Positions 1 to 30,290 of a DNA stretch of 64,000 bases are shown here, piece after piece. Under the pieces are notes generated by a model that ran no database searches, was not told the origin of the DNA, and was given only the letters and a program-made list of their open reading frames with translations. A program made the position numbers and the translations under genes. How positions within the stretch are numbered: position 1 is the stretch's first letter; each line of letters begins with the position of its first letter. The DNA is from Zeus faber (taxonomy: Eukaryota; Chordata; Actinopteri; Zeiformes; Zeidae): the NCBI GenBank assembly GCA_960531495.1, contig OY482851.1:19614855-19678854 (forward strand), in the 5' to 3' direction.

Positions 1-1006
1 TGGTTATTGCACTTTTTTTTCCCCCAGATCATTTTAAAGTGGTAATCCACACGATTGTTTAGTCTAAAAAAAAAAAAAAAAAAAATCCCATGTCTGAAAT
101 TATTTAGAGGGAACATTATAAGAAAAAGCCATTTTATGTATTTGCGTTATGCATGTGTTCCTCTCTTACACTGTTTCCATTGTTGGTGGCAGGGTCCGCC
201 TCTCCCAGCAAGGATCCACTGATTTTACGCTGCCCGTTATAATAAAACAGGCATTCAATTATGCATTATGCGTGTGCTTCTCCGTATGCTGTTTCTACTG
301 TTGGTGGCGGGGTCCGCCTTTGCGAGAATGCATCGATGGGGCACGCGCCTGAGCTAGTTGCGGTCAGTAAACTGTCGATTTGGATGAACAAAACTGTCGA
401 TTTGGATGAACAAAAAAAAAAAAATCTGTCGATCAGAAGAAAGCAAACTTTGGGGGGTGATGCGAAGACGAGCGTAAGCCCAGTTGTTCATGGGGAAAAA
501 CCTTGCTGGATCGCATGGAGTTCTGGGACTTGTAGTGTTTTCCACCTAACACAGACGATTTGACGGATTTCCACTTTAATGTGCATAGTATCAGTAAATG
601 TTTAAATGGGTGACGCAGGAGGCAGATTTGAGTATTTTTAGTACTTTTAGAGCTTATAGAGCTTATTGTGCGTAATCACCGGGTGTCATGACATTTCACC
701 GCATGTCTGACCGTATGTACAGTATATGTATGTGACAAATAATCTCGTGAACTTGAGCAGTTAGAAAATATCCCTAAAAATCGTTTATCATGATTCGAGG
801 GAATAATGACAACGTACATGAACACCATAAAATAGTAAATCGATATTTTTTAGAGGAGATCCCGGGGGGCTGTGTGACAGGGTCTTCAAGCTTGCTCTCG
901 GCAGAGCGTGGAGAAGCCGTTTCCAGTGCAGGCCGTTCCCAATCTGAAACCAGACAAAGAAGGGATAACTTCATGGCAACTGAGTCCGGAGCAGGCGGCA
1001 TGTACA

Positions 1007-1008
<2 letters not shown>
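1..1008. other. 3' flank of the RhoBTB gene, no gene recognised
   Basis: AT-rich sequence with homopolymer A/T runs and the duplicated segment at 150-330. The small open frames have no family signature. Confidence 0.5.
150..330 (+). repeat. Two diverged copies of a dispersed repeat segment (150-213 and 261-330)
   Basis: Both read TGCATGTGTTCCTCTCTTACACTGTTTCC-like sequence followed by TTGTTGGTGGCGGGGTCCGCC. A third copy lies inverted at 36995-37060. The spacing of 111 bp suggests a local duplication or an internal repeat of one element. Confidence 0.7.
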
Positions 1009-1048
<40 letters not shown>

Positions 1049-1189
1049 ATTTCTTTCTGTGATAAAGAACAGCAGGAGGCGAGTCAGTGGTTGCCTAACA
1101 GCACAACACTTAGAAACACTTGTCCTCAAGCTCTAACGCACACGCGTGCACACACACACGCGCACACACACACACACACACAGACACAT

Positions 1190-1257
<68 letters not shown>
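1009..1257 (+). repeat. (GA)n at 1009-1046 and (CA)n at 1137-1257
   Basis: Two pure to slightly interrupted dinucleotide tracts. The CA tract of about 120 bp creates spurious histidine/threonine or valine/cysteine frames. Confidence 0.95.
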
Positions 1258-1259
<2 letters not shown>

Positions 1260-2445
1260 ACACTGAACGATTAACTAACTCTTCTTTCAGACCTGCACAG
1301 ATTAAGGGACACACATGTGCACGCACTGTTTTTTTTTTTTGGTTGTTTTTTTTCGCTTCACTGTGGGTCAGTGGAGTGGGTGGAGTGGGTGGGGTGGGTG
1401 GGAGGGTGGGGGGGGGTGGATGGGAATGTTCCTGGGCTCTGTAATTTACTTTGCAGTCAATCTTAGATAATCCGGGACAGATGTACGCGATCAAAGCCCG
1501 TGTTTTTTTTTTATTTTCTGATGCGTCAAGGCACCAGAGTGGATGTCGGAACAGTTTCCATAACAACTAATTATTTGGAACTTGGGTTTTCCACACCTCA
1601 GATGAGACGCTGGGGCAGCGGGCGGGGGAGGGAGGGAGGGAGGGAGCGGTGGGGTGGGGTGGGGGAGGGGGGGGGCTGACTAATCCTCTGGGAAATATTG
1701 TCCTGACACAGTCATCGCACTGTTAGTCTTCTAAAGTGGCCACTTCCTTATAAGGCCTAGAGTTTCAATCTTTATCTGGTTAACATCTTTCCTCTTTTTT
1801 TTCTTTCTTTTTTTTGTCTCAGAATTCCACAGCGAGGTTTGCAACCAATTGGCATTCGCCGCGACGTTGAGAAGCGACTCCAAAGCGACCCCCCCCCCCC
1901 CGTTGCCGACGCACCTGTGTTCAATCGATGACGTTCGCGGATTTATCCAGCTTGAAGTCGACGTCGTTTTCCGGGGTATTTTGCGAGGACCTCGATGCTT
2001 CAGTTGCTGTTGTTCGCGCGGAAAGCGACAGGTATTGCGTTACTTTGGGTTTCCCCGGCTCCCAAGTGGATGAGGCTCCGGTGTAATGTGTAACAAACAT
2101 AGGTGCACACGCTCACAACGCACACGACAAACATACACACATACATCCATCCATACCGGGAGGCTGTGGCGCGAGCTGGCCAAACTTTTCAATGCCAGGG
2201 GGAGCGGAGGGCACGGCATCCCCACGCCTCTTATTATTCTTATAACTTCCTGCTATTAGAGGCTCCCTCGGCCTTCGAGCCTCTGGAGTCCTTCACCCGG
2301 GCCAGAGAGGCGCGCTTTGTGTGCTGTTATGCTTTGCTTTAGAAGACTTTGGCATTTCCTCTGCTGCTGCTGGGGGTGGGGAGGGGAGGGAAGGGGTGGC
2401 AGTGGCGGCTGATGGTAGACATGGGGGTCTAGATATTTGAATGAT

Positions 2446-2499
<54 letters not shown>

Positions 2500-3823
2500 C
2501 GTGCGCCTGTGTCTGTGTGTGTGCTTGCGTCTGTTTCAGCGCAAATCAGCGTGCCGGATTTCCTATTTATTGAAAACGAAACTTGAATGGTCTGGCTTCC
2601 TGCCAGAGCGAAAAATAGCCTAAACAAACAGAGCTGGGACGACAGAGCGTTGAGAGGACAATCTTCAAGCCATCTCAAAAACTTCCGGAGTGGGGAAACT
2701 GGATGCATGTGAACGCAGCGGTCGTTTACTTCAGTATCTGCTGACATCCGTCTCTCTTTCGGACTGTGATTCTCCATCCTGTTAGGTTTTTGCCGGCGGT
2801 GGCGGCGGTGGCGGCGGCGGGAAAAAAACCCCCAGAATCTCTGCAACGCTCTGAGCACACGCAGTATTCAGCTCCAAATGAGCAGGAAGGCGCTTCCTTG
2901 CCTGTGTGAATGAGTCCGAATCCCGCTTGTTCCGGGGGCCTCGCGTGGCAGGTTCACGCGTGTGTTCAGACCTGACGGGCGGCTCTAAAAGGTAAGAGAA
3001 GTGTTTGGGTTCAGGGGTCACAGCTTGATCTTTGCCCGTGTGTTTGTGATTAGCGCCGTCCCCCTGCTGGCGGGGAGCAGCGTTCGCGGCTCCGTCTGCG
3101 CCCGGCGGCGGCGTGGCGCTGAGGGTCCGCTCGGAGATGCCATTGAACAAAGACGATTTCCAGATTTATTTTCAAAACGCACCAAACATCACTTGGACAC
3201 GGGAGCGAAGGCGTCGATCATTGTCTTTCCTTCCTTTCCTTTTCGTACGCGCGTGTATGCTTCCAAGACTCGTATGTCATGATGTCCACGGGACCACGGG
3301 AGGAACAGCTGCTCCGCTCGCCGAACATCCAAAAAAACACGCAAACGTCGATATCTCCCCGCGCGAGCAGGTGCTACGGTCGGAATTTCGGTTCCTGGAA
3401 ACATCCCCCGCCCCCCCCCCCCCCCCCGGTCGTTTTCTTGGATATTTTCATGCGTGCGGTTGTCGTGTGAATTCACTGTTTTACATGATAAGCCGGTGGA
3501 ATGTGTCCTGCCTTTTCTTTTTTTTTTTTTTGTTCGGAGGCCATTCGTGCAAGCTGTATTTTACTCATGTCAGACCTCGCTGTGCTCTGCTCCACAGTGT
3601 ACGACCGGCGACGTAAATTACTTCTACGGGGAATTTTGGAACGGGGGATCGGCATCTGTTGTACAGCACCCGTCTCAGATCAATATTATTTATCACGGAT
3701 GCTCATCCCGGATATACAATGCAAAACCAGAGCACTGCCCTATACATAACTTTTTTTTTTTGTCACTGTCGCTCTCGGGGCGGAGTACCCAATGAGGAAC
3801 CAGGTTTGCACGCACCCACATCC

Positions 3824-3866
<43 letters not shown>

Positions 3867-4310
3867 GTGAATACAAAAATACACAGAGCCCTGCAGCCGC
3901 ACTGATCCGGATGAACCCAGGGTAAAAGGTGACACAGCAAAGCGTGGAGAATATTGGAAGGGTCACTTCAGGTGGCGGAGGGACACGATAAGAAAGTAAA
4001 ACGCGACAGTTACGTCGTCGTCCCAGATGCGCTTGATAAGCTCGTGCCGCGAGGCGCAGGCAGGCCGGCCGCTGAAAGACAAACGGGCAAAAAAAGACAT
4101 AATCACAGACGCGGGTACGCCTATACTGGGTCATTCTCAAACTCATGCGTCTGCGTACGTCCCAGAAAGAGAAGGAGGAGAGAGAGGGAATAAGAAAGAG
4201 GGAACACGCTCTTTGTGAGTGTGGGTGTCTGCTTACTACGCGCTGAGGTGAGGTCACTGCTCAGCTATGTGCCTTCACAGCAGTTCAGAGACGTATCTCC
4301 CCCCCGAGAC

Positions 4311-4350
<40 letters not shown>

Positions 4351-4379
4351 TGTGTCTGTGGGTGTGCGTGTGTGCGTGC

Positions 4380-4428
<49 letters not shown>

Positions 4429-4863
4429 TGAGAGAGAAAGAGGATCGATTCTCTGATTTGTTATCACTATCATGTCGCTGTGTGTGTGCGTGTGTGCTCG
4501 CTTGTTTGCATTTGTGTAGGTTTGTTGGGTGCATGCTCGATAAACAGCTTGGACTAAAAAAAACGTTTATTCTCGAAATGAGTCTGTGATGAGAAAGGGT
4601 GTACTCTTTCTTGCAGGGACTGATTTTGAGGAATGTTTGTTTGTGCGTGCGCGCGCATGTGTGTGTGATGTGTGTGTGTGCATGTGCGGGGGGGGGGGGG
4701 GGGCATATCGTTATCTTTACAAAGACAAAGCCTTACAAAGCCTTTTGTTGTTGTCTTTGCAAGAGGGTGAAATATTGCAAAGTGGGCTTAAAATTGCTCA
4801 ACTCCTTTTCAATTCACCATTCCAGGTTTCTCCACTTTACTCGGGAATGTAATAATGTCTCCG

Positions 4864-4901
<38 letters not shown>

Positions 4902-6150
4902 TACGGAACAGAGGATCACCTTGACATTGTTGGTCAGTCAGACAGACAGAGGGCACGGTCCCTTCTCAGTCGGTGCCTCCGTCCTTGAAAGAGTTTGCCA
5001 GCGGTGTCTGTTTTTATGGCCTCCTGCATCCTGCTCGCTTCAGAAGAGATTTATTTTTCCCCGATCGGCCAAACTCGAGACCCATAAACCCAGAGCAGAA
5101 GTTTGCTGCTCGGATCCCCAGCCACGGCATGAGATTTCGGACTCTCTGTGTACAGTATGTTCGATAGGCTCCGTTAAATAAAAACAAACAAAAAGGGGAG
5201 AGAAGTAAAAAAAAAAAAAGCATACGATACAACAGCCACACTATTAATGACAACAACGTTTTCCTGTTTTACTCCCAGATCCGTATCTCCTCCCGGGGGA
5301 GACCTGGGGAATGAAAGCCACATGTGGTGATGTCAGCGCGTGTCAGGGGGCCCGGGAGCCCAGACGATGCCCGGCGAGGCGGCGGGGTTTAAAGATTCCG
5401 AGCCTGAGCCGTGGGCTTTGAACGCGGCAGCCCACGCGGCGTCAACGTCTGCGATAGGGAGGTGACCGCCCCAACCCCCGCCCCGAGGCTGTGGTCAGCG
5501 CCCCAAACACGTCGTAGTAAATCCGCGCATTTACGAGAGAATGAAAGGAAACTGAAGAACACGACGTCATTGTCTGGTGAGAGTTTGGTCGGCGGGCTGT
5601 TTTACGTGACACGCTGATACACAGCTGCAAACCAAAACTGGCGGGGGGGGGGGGGGGGTTGGGGACGACAAAATTATATCGGCAACTTTTTGGTTATTGT
5701 GATAGTAACGTGATTTTATTTATAATAATATCACACATTAACTGTCCGAGTGACCCTGTCGTGGTTCAGCCAAAGCATAGCCCGCCAACGTAGACTGCAT
5801 AAAAAAAAGAAAAAAAAAAAAAGAAGAGCTGATCGGAAGCTTCGAATTTGGGTGTACGCTCGCGGGCTTCGTCGCAGGGAACAAAGCTGGAACCTCCGAA
5901 TTTGGGCAGCGGGGCGGGGTCTGCTGCGCTGGGGGTGGGGCGACGGAAAGAAGACACACCCAACCGGGCCCCCCCGGACATACAAATTATGTCGATCATT
6001 TTCAAACTCACGAGCAAGATATCATAAGCGACGGAGACGCCGAAGAGCCGCAAGTCCGGTGGTGGACGAAACACGGAGACGGTATTCCCGGTGGGAAGTT
6101 TCTTCTTTTTCCGTAGACTTCATTGAGTCCGAGGTGTTCTCGGGCAGCAC
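1258..6150. other. Microsatellite-rich flank with scattered CpG-rich blocks; no recognisable gene
   Basis: Contains G-rich runs (1372-1430, 1620-1676), (GT)n at 2447-2487, 4313-4418 and 4865-4898, (CA)n at 3824-3864, and G homopolymers near 4687 and 5641. CpG-rich stretches occur at about 1850-2050, 2750-3430, 5290-5560 and 5820-6140. None of the open frames carries a domain I recognise. A promoter or short exon of another gene cannot be excluded in the CpG-rich parts. Confidence 0.45.
4419..4480 (-). repeat. Dispersed microsatellite-linked repeat, copy 1
   Basis: The unique word ATCGATTCTCTGATTTGTTA and TCACTATCATGTCGCTG, flanked by (GA)n then (GT)n. It recurs in inverted orientation at 39549-39640 with the same order of neighbouring tracts. 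Confidence 0.8.
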
Positions 6151-6889
6151 CTAGTGGCCATTCGCTGAACTGCTGAATATTGAATATGATTAAATCATTT
6201 AAGGAATATTTATTATTGCATTCATTTATTCGGGCTGAAAACCAACCATTTCAAAATACCAACTTGAATAAATTGAACACAGAAAAAGTTGTAATATGTA
6301 GGTGTGTGTGTGTGTGTGTGTGTTTGACTTTTAAGTGCTGAAGGAGACAGAAACGTTGAGATCGACCACAAGATGGCAGAGATGCGCAGTGGTTGTTTTT
6401 GATGTAGCAGTGGATTTGTGCGTTATTTCTTATTTTTCCATTAAAATACAATACTTTTTTTCGTTGCTCTTTAGTCAGAAAGTGCATGTTCAGCAGGTTT
6501 CTGGTTTTTATCAACTTGGTTTGAGGATTTGTACGACACTAAATATACTACATGTATAATAGGTTACTCCCGAGTACATTTAGTTCATTTTAATTTTCAC
6601 TTTAAAGCCAACTGCACACAAATCTCCATTTAACTATTTATATGGAACATAATAATAAAACAACAAAACGGGTTGAATAACACGTCTCAGTGTTTACTTT
6701 CAGCATCAGCAGCTTGTTAATTAGGATTTAATTCCATTAGTGACATAAATGAACTAGTGACATTCCACAAGCAACTCACTTTTAAAACCCATAAACAGGT
6801 GAAGTTCTGATGAGACGATATTGCATACCAGAATTTATATGGATTTATGTTGGATACTTACCCGTCAAACAGAACATCTTCCATAAATG

Positions 6890-6891
<2 letters not shown>

Positions 6892-6963
<72 letters not shown>
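6892..6963 (+). repeat. (AT)n followed by (CA)n microsatellite
   Basis: About 32 bp of AT then about 32 bp of CA, with a further CA tract to 6986. Confidence 0.95.
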
Positions 6964-6968
<5 letters not shown>

Positions 6969-7840
6969 TACCACACACACACACAATATATATAGAATTC
7001 TGTATAAAAAATAATGTGATGTAATTATGTAAATTATCTTTAACAATGGAAGTACAAGTATAGTGAGTGGTGAGGGTGTGTACAGTAGGTATGTACAAGC
7101 ATGTAAACAGAAGACAAACAGCAGAGGTGTATAAACACATCTATCCAAAAGATTATCAGAGTTTTATTAAAAGTCAGGTCAAACATCAAAATACTGAAAT
7201 GGCAAAACCTTTTTTTTTTTTTTTTTTTCCTCAACTTTTGTTATAATTTTCTACAAATCACAGTGGTTCAAAAAAAATAATATTACAAAAGACCATTCAA
7301 AACATTATTTTGCAACAGCAGCAAAACATTCTCATCGTTGTATATTTTCTTAAAAGCCCTTAATAGTTTGTGAGTGTGGTGTGTGCTCTTTTATATTATT
7401 TAAAACACGTTCACGGTAAATGTTAATAAAAACTCATGAGTAAAGGCAAAAGTGTATAACGTTACTTAAAAGTGTATATGACTCACTGAAAAAAGACATT
7501 ACAGAGCAGGAAGTAGTCAAACCATATCTCTCTTTAAAGTCAACTCTCCGTCCTGAGTCAGGACCTGTAAATATAAGCAGCATTGTGGATGAAGCAATGG
7601 TATGACTACTGCTAAGGTGTTGTTTTTTTTTTAATATATATAATTATTAGCAAAAGAAATAAAAAAAATTGACATATAACATATCTTTATTCTCTATTTT
7701 TGTCCCAACAAAAATCGACCCTTACTCGAAACAGTAGCTCCCTCAGTATTTCCACTTAAAAAACCCATTGACTCCATCGCTTTCCATTGACTGTAATTCA
7801 AATAATTGTGGAACCACCGTGGAATACCTTCTGAATTTGG

Positions 7841-7843
7841 CTG

Positions 7844-7899
<56 letters not shown>
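7841..7899 (+). repeat. (GA)n microsatellite
   Basis: About 58 bp of GA with one GGG interruption. Confidence 0.95.
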
Positions 7900-7902
<3 letters not shown>

Positions 7903-9570
7903 CAAAGAGAGAAATGGCTGTTCAGGATTATATACAATGTAAAAAAAAAAAAAAAAAAAAGGCATTTTTACACATTTTTCAGGCTACATAATAGAAAGTG
8001 CAGGCATCTAAATGAGTGCAAAAAGACGTTTTGTTTGTTTAAAAAAAAAAAAAAATTGTTGGTTTTCTACATCTTTTCGTGGTTAGAAGATCTGTGGCCC
8101 AGCTTAAATTTGGATCAGTAACATTATTTGGGTGAAGAACTGTATTCATAAAGCTGCATATTAGGTCGGGGGGTAGGGGGCATGCGATGACACGCCCCCT
8201 GAGCTACAAATGGCTTTGCGCCTGAAATCCTGGAATATTAAGGAAGCGTTGCCCAATCCACTCGGGAAAGGAGCCTTTTCTTTTGCGCGCGTGTGAGCCC
8301 CGACATCAGCGATGTTCCTCAAAGGCACAGAAGAGCACGACAAGGCCTCACACTGAACTCTGGGACCGCCGGGCCCGGCCTCACCTCGTTCACACTAATC
8401 TCGGAAGGAGGACGTGAGAATGGAAGAACAGGACGTTTTTTCTTTTCTTCTACGCTTGGCTCCGATCAAGAGCCAAAGCCTACGACATAAAGTAAAAGCT
8501 GGGCGAATATCCGTTGTTTGATTAAAGCTTCAAAAAAGGTCTAAATTTTGAACCTCCGTCCCTCTGGATGGAGATGACGCCCGACAGAGCAACATGCACC
8601 ACGCTGGCCTCGTCATTTCCTCTATACATGCTTAGGAGCCCACACCGAAACCAAACCGTTCCATTTGTCATTCAACCTTTTAGAGCAATTGAGAAAAAAG
8701 TAAAATAAAAAAATCTCAATCAAAATATATCTGAATTGGGCTTTTCCCCAAACATCCCAAAAAACAGCAACGTTTAGACGAGTGAACACAACTGTGTGTG
8801 TTGCTGCACAATAAGAACACCCCAGAGAAGACAAAACAGAAGAATAGCTTCTATGTGGACACCGCCTCCACCTTGTGCCCGTGGCTCCGTGTGTAACTGT
8901 GTTTATCAACTCTGAAGGGCGAGCACGTAACTCGACAAACAAACGAACAAAAAAAACCCCAAAAAAACGGATTATTCCGAGTATCATCGACTCGATGCTG
9001 ACTAAGCACAGAGGAGGATCCAAAGAAGTAAGAACGAGGCTTTTCCAAAGTTTCTAACAATTACATAAGTTACAATCCATGCCAACAGCAAAAGTCATCG
9101 AAAAGCCCGAGAAAACAAAAGTGCATTTCGAAAAAATCCCAACTAAAAGACACGGGTGTCGTAATGTCCGACCGACCAAAACCCCGCCGCGCTCCAAATC
9201 AAGCCTCGTCCCCAAAAAACACCGGGGGCGAGCGCCAAGCACACAGGCCAGCTCGTGCTCGGCAAAAAAAAATAAAAATTGAGATTCTTTCCGTGGGACG
9301 CCGCGAGCCGTCGGGCTCATGGGTCTGAGCGTGGGCTTTTGCGCTACAGATGCAAACAAAGTGATGAAAATCCTTAGCAAATTGTAGAAAATATATAAAT
9401 ACAAGGCCAAGTGTTAAGACCCATCTAACGATGCTCCACAAAAGGCCGGTTCAAGGCCTGTTGCGACCGGGAAGTTTTCCAGAGGCCGAGGCCAGAAGCG
9501 GCTCCGAAATTCTCCCTCCAGAGTCATAACGGTGGGGGAAGGTCAAATCGCTGCAATAGTAATACTTAAA

Positions 9571-9682
9571 CGACATTATTATTGTTATTATCATCACCCT
9601 GATGATCATCCCCATTATATACGTATCGACATTGTTATTGTTATTATCGTCATCCTGACGATCATCCCCGTTATATACGTAT
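9571..9682 (+). repeat. Tandem duplication of a 56-bp unit
   Basis: 9571-9626 and 9627-9682 are head-to-tail copies (CGACATTATTATTGTTATTA versus CGACATTGTTATTGTTATTA, both ending ATATACGTAT), differing at only a few positions. This indicates a recent duplication. Confidence 0.93.
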
Positions 9683-10632
9683 CTATCGTTTTGACCGCGG
9701 CGAAACCCGTCCGCCGGTGAATAGCCATGTCACCATCACTGAAGTCCTAAAAAAAGGTCACGAGGACAATCTGTCTTTTAGTGAGGGGGTTGAATTTTGT
9801 GCATCTCCAAAAGGCACGACGCAGAGCGAGAGGGGGGGTTTGAAACCAGCCACGCATAAGACAAACGGAAAAGAGCTTCCACCCTTTTTGTCGTGAGAGT
9901 TCACGGGGTTTTTCCTCTGAAAAACCACCTCCTCTCCGCTTCTCCGTCTCAATCTCCAAAGTGCCAACGCAACTGCTGGATGTTCTAAATATAAGCGGTA
10001 TAAACTCAAAATATGCATGTTATTATACACACTGCCGGCTGCCTGAGCCTTTTACTCGGGATTTCTTGTTTATTCTTTAATTTATTTATTTTTTTCGCTC
10101 CCGAAAAAGGAGTCAGCTCAATTCTCACCGGCTGAAATGTAGCTGTTGATAGTTCCCCGCCAAGGCTGGTGGAACGCACCACATGTCTCACACTCTCCAC
10201 CGTTCCCCAACAGCCGAGAAAAGCCGAGGAGAGCAAAGGAGCCGCAAATAGAACGACGTGCTAATATGAACTCATCACCGCGAAAAAAGCCCCGCTTTCA
10301 CATTCCAATCCCAAAGCGCAAAGAAATCCAGGAAGGCTTTTCGTACGCGGCGAGTTCTACAGCGCGACCCTTGGCTTTTTGGAGCGACGGCAGAGAAAAA
10401 AAAGAAAAAAAAAAAAGTTTTTTGTTTTTTTCCTTATCAACCGTAATGAAAGAGGACACACTCGTATGTTTCAGGGGGGAAAAAAAAAGTAACAACGAAA
10501 ATTGTTGATTGACAATGTTCAGAATCAGTATTCACACCTTTATCTCAAATAAATGACTCATTTTAACACCATGGGAATATTAGCCTTTCGTGATTATGTA
10601 ACTACTTGTTTAGTAGAGTCTTAAGCCTGATG

Positions 10633-10633
<1 letters not shown>

Positions 10634-10723
<90 letters not shown>
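10634..10723 (+). repeat. (AT)n array, about 90 bp
   Basis: Pure AT dinucleotide tract. Confidence 0.97.
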
Positions 10724-10728
<5 letters not shown>

Positions 10729-10846
10729 TTTTATTATTATTTTTTTAACAAAGAAAAAGAATTACATATATGAGTCTGAAAGCAAGACCTTCTGTGAGAA
10801 TATGTGCATGGTCATAAAAGGTAAACAACTAGACAAATACTTGGAT

Positions 10847-10962
<116 letters not shown>

Positions 10963-12224
10963 ACATGGAAAATACTTGTTATAAGCACCATTTCGTTTCC
11001 AGCAGAAAGAATGGAAGGTGATGCCCTAGGGTGGTTCAACCAGAAACGACAAGGGAAGCAGAGAAGAAAGTAGAGGCTTAGAAAAAAGGAATCACAGCTT
11101 TGGTTTTTCCACATCAGGTAAAAATTAATAGTAAAAAAAAAAAAAAAAGTTTAATTAACTTTTAACACCGTGTATGTGCTTTGCCTTTTTTTCTGTTGTT
11201 TATTTTTATTTATTTTTTTTAAACACTTTTCTCTTGACCTTAAAACTGAAAGCAGAGCATAGAAAAAACAGGCGTTTTAAAAAGTCTCCTGTTAGTTCCT
11301 GACGTGAGGGTTTGTGTGCGTGTGTGTGTCGGGGCCCTGAGCTGTGCTGCCCCTAGCGGTATAGGGGTGGAAAGGCAGGCTGGCTTAGGCGCTTCAACAC
11401 AACCTAGTGGTCACGGATAAAAATAATAATAAAAATAAAAATGAAGAAAAAAATATGTAATCCGTCCTCGGCTTATTCTGAAGTGGAATTGCGTCCGCGG
11501 ACCCATCTTTTCGTGCAGAGCTTTATAAGTGGGTCCGGGGGAATCTGGTGGAATGATTGAACATGGTTACAAACGGGTTTTCACACCGACTATATCGTGT
11601 GGTCCTCAGTGCGTCCAACACTGTGTAGTGTGTTTCCCCCGAATGAACAGTTTACACGGCAGGTGGAACCCTCCCCACCCCACCCCCAAAAAAACAGCAC
11701 TTATCCCATTCAATTTGTGGTGAAACATTGTGATCCAGTGCTGGGGGGGTCGTCGTAAGTTGCAGCATTTGCGGTCTTTTTTTTTTTTTGCGGCAGACGT
11801 GAAGGCAGAGATCATCTCCTGACGAAAAAAGAAAAGCCGCAGTGGTTCAATAAGTGATCTTCGTCAAGGTCAATGTGCAGGATCGAGGCTTGAGAGAAAT
11901 ATAAAAAATTTAACTCAAACGAAATAAAATAAAATGAAAATAAAACAAGCCCTTGCTCCGAGTGGAATCACACCTCCATAGCTTCAGGGGACGCTGTGAG
12001 AAAGGTGCGGTTTGGGACGCCACGTGAGATAAGGGCAGCTAGGAAGTTGCAAAGCACTCAACCTGGAGTGGCAGTCACATACAGAACACGCGCACGCACG
12101 CACGCACCACTTCTAACCCACAGCAAGTCACTCAATTCTTACATGCAAACACACATCCATACCACCAACCAGGCTGAAATCCAGGCATCGCAGCACTGAG
12201 GGCCAATCCGACGCTCCACCTCCA

Positions 12225-12225
12225 C

Positions 12226-12257
<32 letters not shown>

Positions 12258-12277
12258 TGTGTGTGTGTGTGTGGGTG
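12225..12277 (+). repeat. (GT)n tract in the RhoBTB 3' UTR
   Basis: Reads as (CA)n in the mRNA, starting about 70 nt after the stop codon, preceded by a (GGC)n stretch at 12299-12316. CA-rich RNA is a known hnRNP L ligand; a role here is inference. Confidence 0.85.
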
Positions 12278-12345
12278 TGGAGGGGACAGCTCAACATCGC
12301 CGCCGCCGCCGCCACCGTGGGGCTCGGGATGGAGGGGCGAGGGGA

Positions 12346-28373
<16,028 letters not shown>

Positions 28374-28639
28374 TTACTGGAAGATCAGATGAAATCTTCG
28401 GAGCAAAGTGAAAGGTAGCATTGAGACATTGAATTTCAACAGCAAAGACGTGGTTGCGTCGGCACGGTTGGAAAAGCAGCCCGCGCTCAAATTCAGCCGA
28501 GTCCGGGGCGCGTTAGCCGAGGCTCTGAGCCCCCAGAGCGGCAATGACCGGCGTGCCCGAGCTGCTGCCAAACTCCTCCACAGAACAGAGGTTTGCAGGC
28601 TGAGCAATAGAGTCCTCAGAGCTATTTTTATAACAGCAC

Positions 28640-28770
<131 letters not shown>

Positions 28771-30243
28771 GTTCCCCTTAGCTCATTGTCTCTTTCCCTC
28801 TTTGGATGCCAGGAAAGCATCGCCCCCTTTGAGAAATAAATAAATAACAGAATAGAGTGATAAAGCATCTACCTTGGCAGAGAGAAAGATCTTGGACAGG
28901 CTCCTCTAAAGCAATGCCAGGAATCTTTCTCTTCACAACTCCTTCAACTTTCGTATAACAGGCTGCTTGTCAGCCCTGCAGCTTCTCCATTGGGAGCTTA
29001 TCCCCATGTTTGCGTTGGGAATTTGAGACTCTCGACTGTCCCTACCCCAATGGTGTGTCTATGCATGAATGGAATTGTATGAATTATTATGTAGTAGCAG
29101 TAGTGATGTAATATGTCTTATTTACACACGGTTCTTCCTATTAACCCCCAAAAAATGCATTGGAAACATGGCTAGAAATAATTTTACGGTGAATGATACT
29201 ACAAATCCACTCCCTTTACGCTTTGAGCATAGCACCAAAGGTTAATGACCTTATAAGATATGACCAATTAATTCTGTGGAACCATCTACAAAACATTGAC
29301 ATTAGTCAACAACAGAATAACAATAATTCAATATTTTACCTCAGAGTGCACAACTAGCACAAACTATCCAATACAAAATATATTCAGCCACAACAAATAA
29401 AGACTGAAAACCAAGACAGGCGGTCATGTCCATAATTATAAGCCAAATTGCTTTGATATGTAAATGTTTAACTAAAATGCCTGGTAGCACACACCAACAC
29501 AACAGGCTGATTAAAACACTATTGCACAAAAACTAACCTCAACAATTATTGCAAATTCACTAGTACATACCAAGTATCAAGGTTAATTTTGCAATACTTT
29601 GTAGACGATTTCGACGAATTCAACAAAGAATTGATTTTATCTCTGGCATGGTTTAGTTTTACGACCTTACTGACTTTGAATTAGAAACCTATTTCAGGGA
29701 CAAGCTTCCGTTGAAGAAAATATAACCGAAGCCCCGTTCACAAAGGTGTTATTGACACGACAGAAGCCGGCCAGCCAAATCAATCCCTGAGCCTAACGTA
29801 CCGAGGCCCCATAAATAGAGCCACTGAAACATTCATAAAGGCCGCTGCTTGTTATTCCATTGACGTGAACGCCGGTGCAACAGTTCATCCCTGAACTGAC
29901 AGACATTGGAGGCTATAAATGGCATCTACAGTATTCAGCGGACACACACGAGCCGCATGCACTCCCCGAGGATCCAGCCGGCTGCAGCTCCCGCTAAACC
30001 TCACTTTCTGCCCTAAACTCATGCACTCTCCCAATGTTCCAAACATGTCATATATAAATTTCCCCTGGTAACTATGAATAAAAAAAACAAAACACTATCA
30101 ACACGCACAATGCCCAAGGTCCAGTTCTGAATTCCGAGTTCCTATTCAAACAGAGAGCAGAGCAGATGCAGGCCTACCTTGTTCTGTGGAAGCTGCAGTA
30201 AAAGTGTCTGTATTTTGTGTGTGTGTGTGTGTGTGTATATCTA

Positions 30244-30290
<47 letters not shown>

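Noticed and set aside
1126-1566. Histidine/threonine- and valine/cysteine-rich frames over CA/GT repeats (many places, for example 41233-41877, 25778-26353)
   Set aside because: Pure consequences of dinucleotide repeats; the flanking residues show no family signature.
30171-30191. A further untranslated RhoBTB exon with donor AAG|GTAGGC near 30177
   Set aside because: The donor is good but the nearest acceptor would leave an exon of only about 15 nt, and nothing else supports it. It is mentioned only in the first-exon entry.
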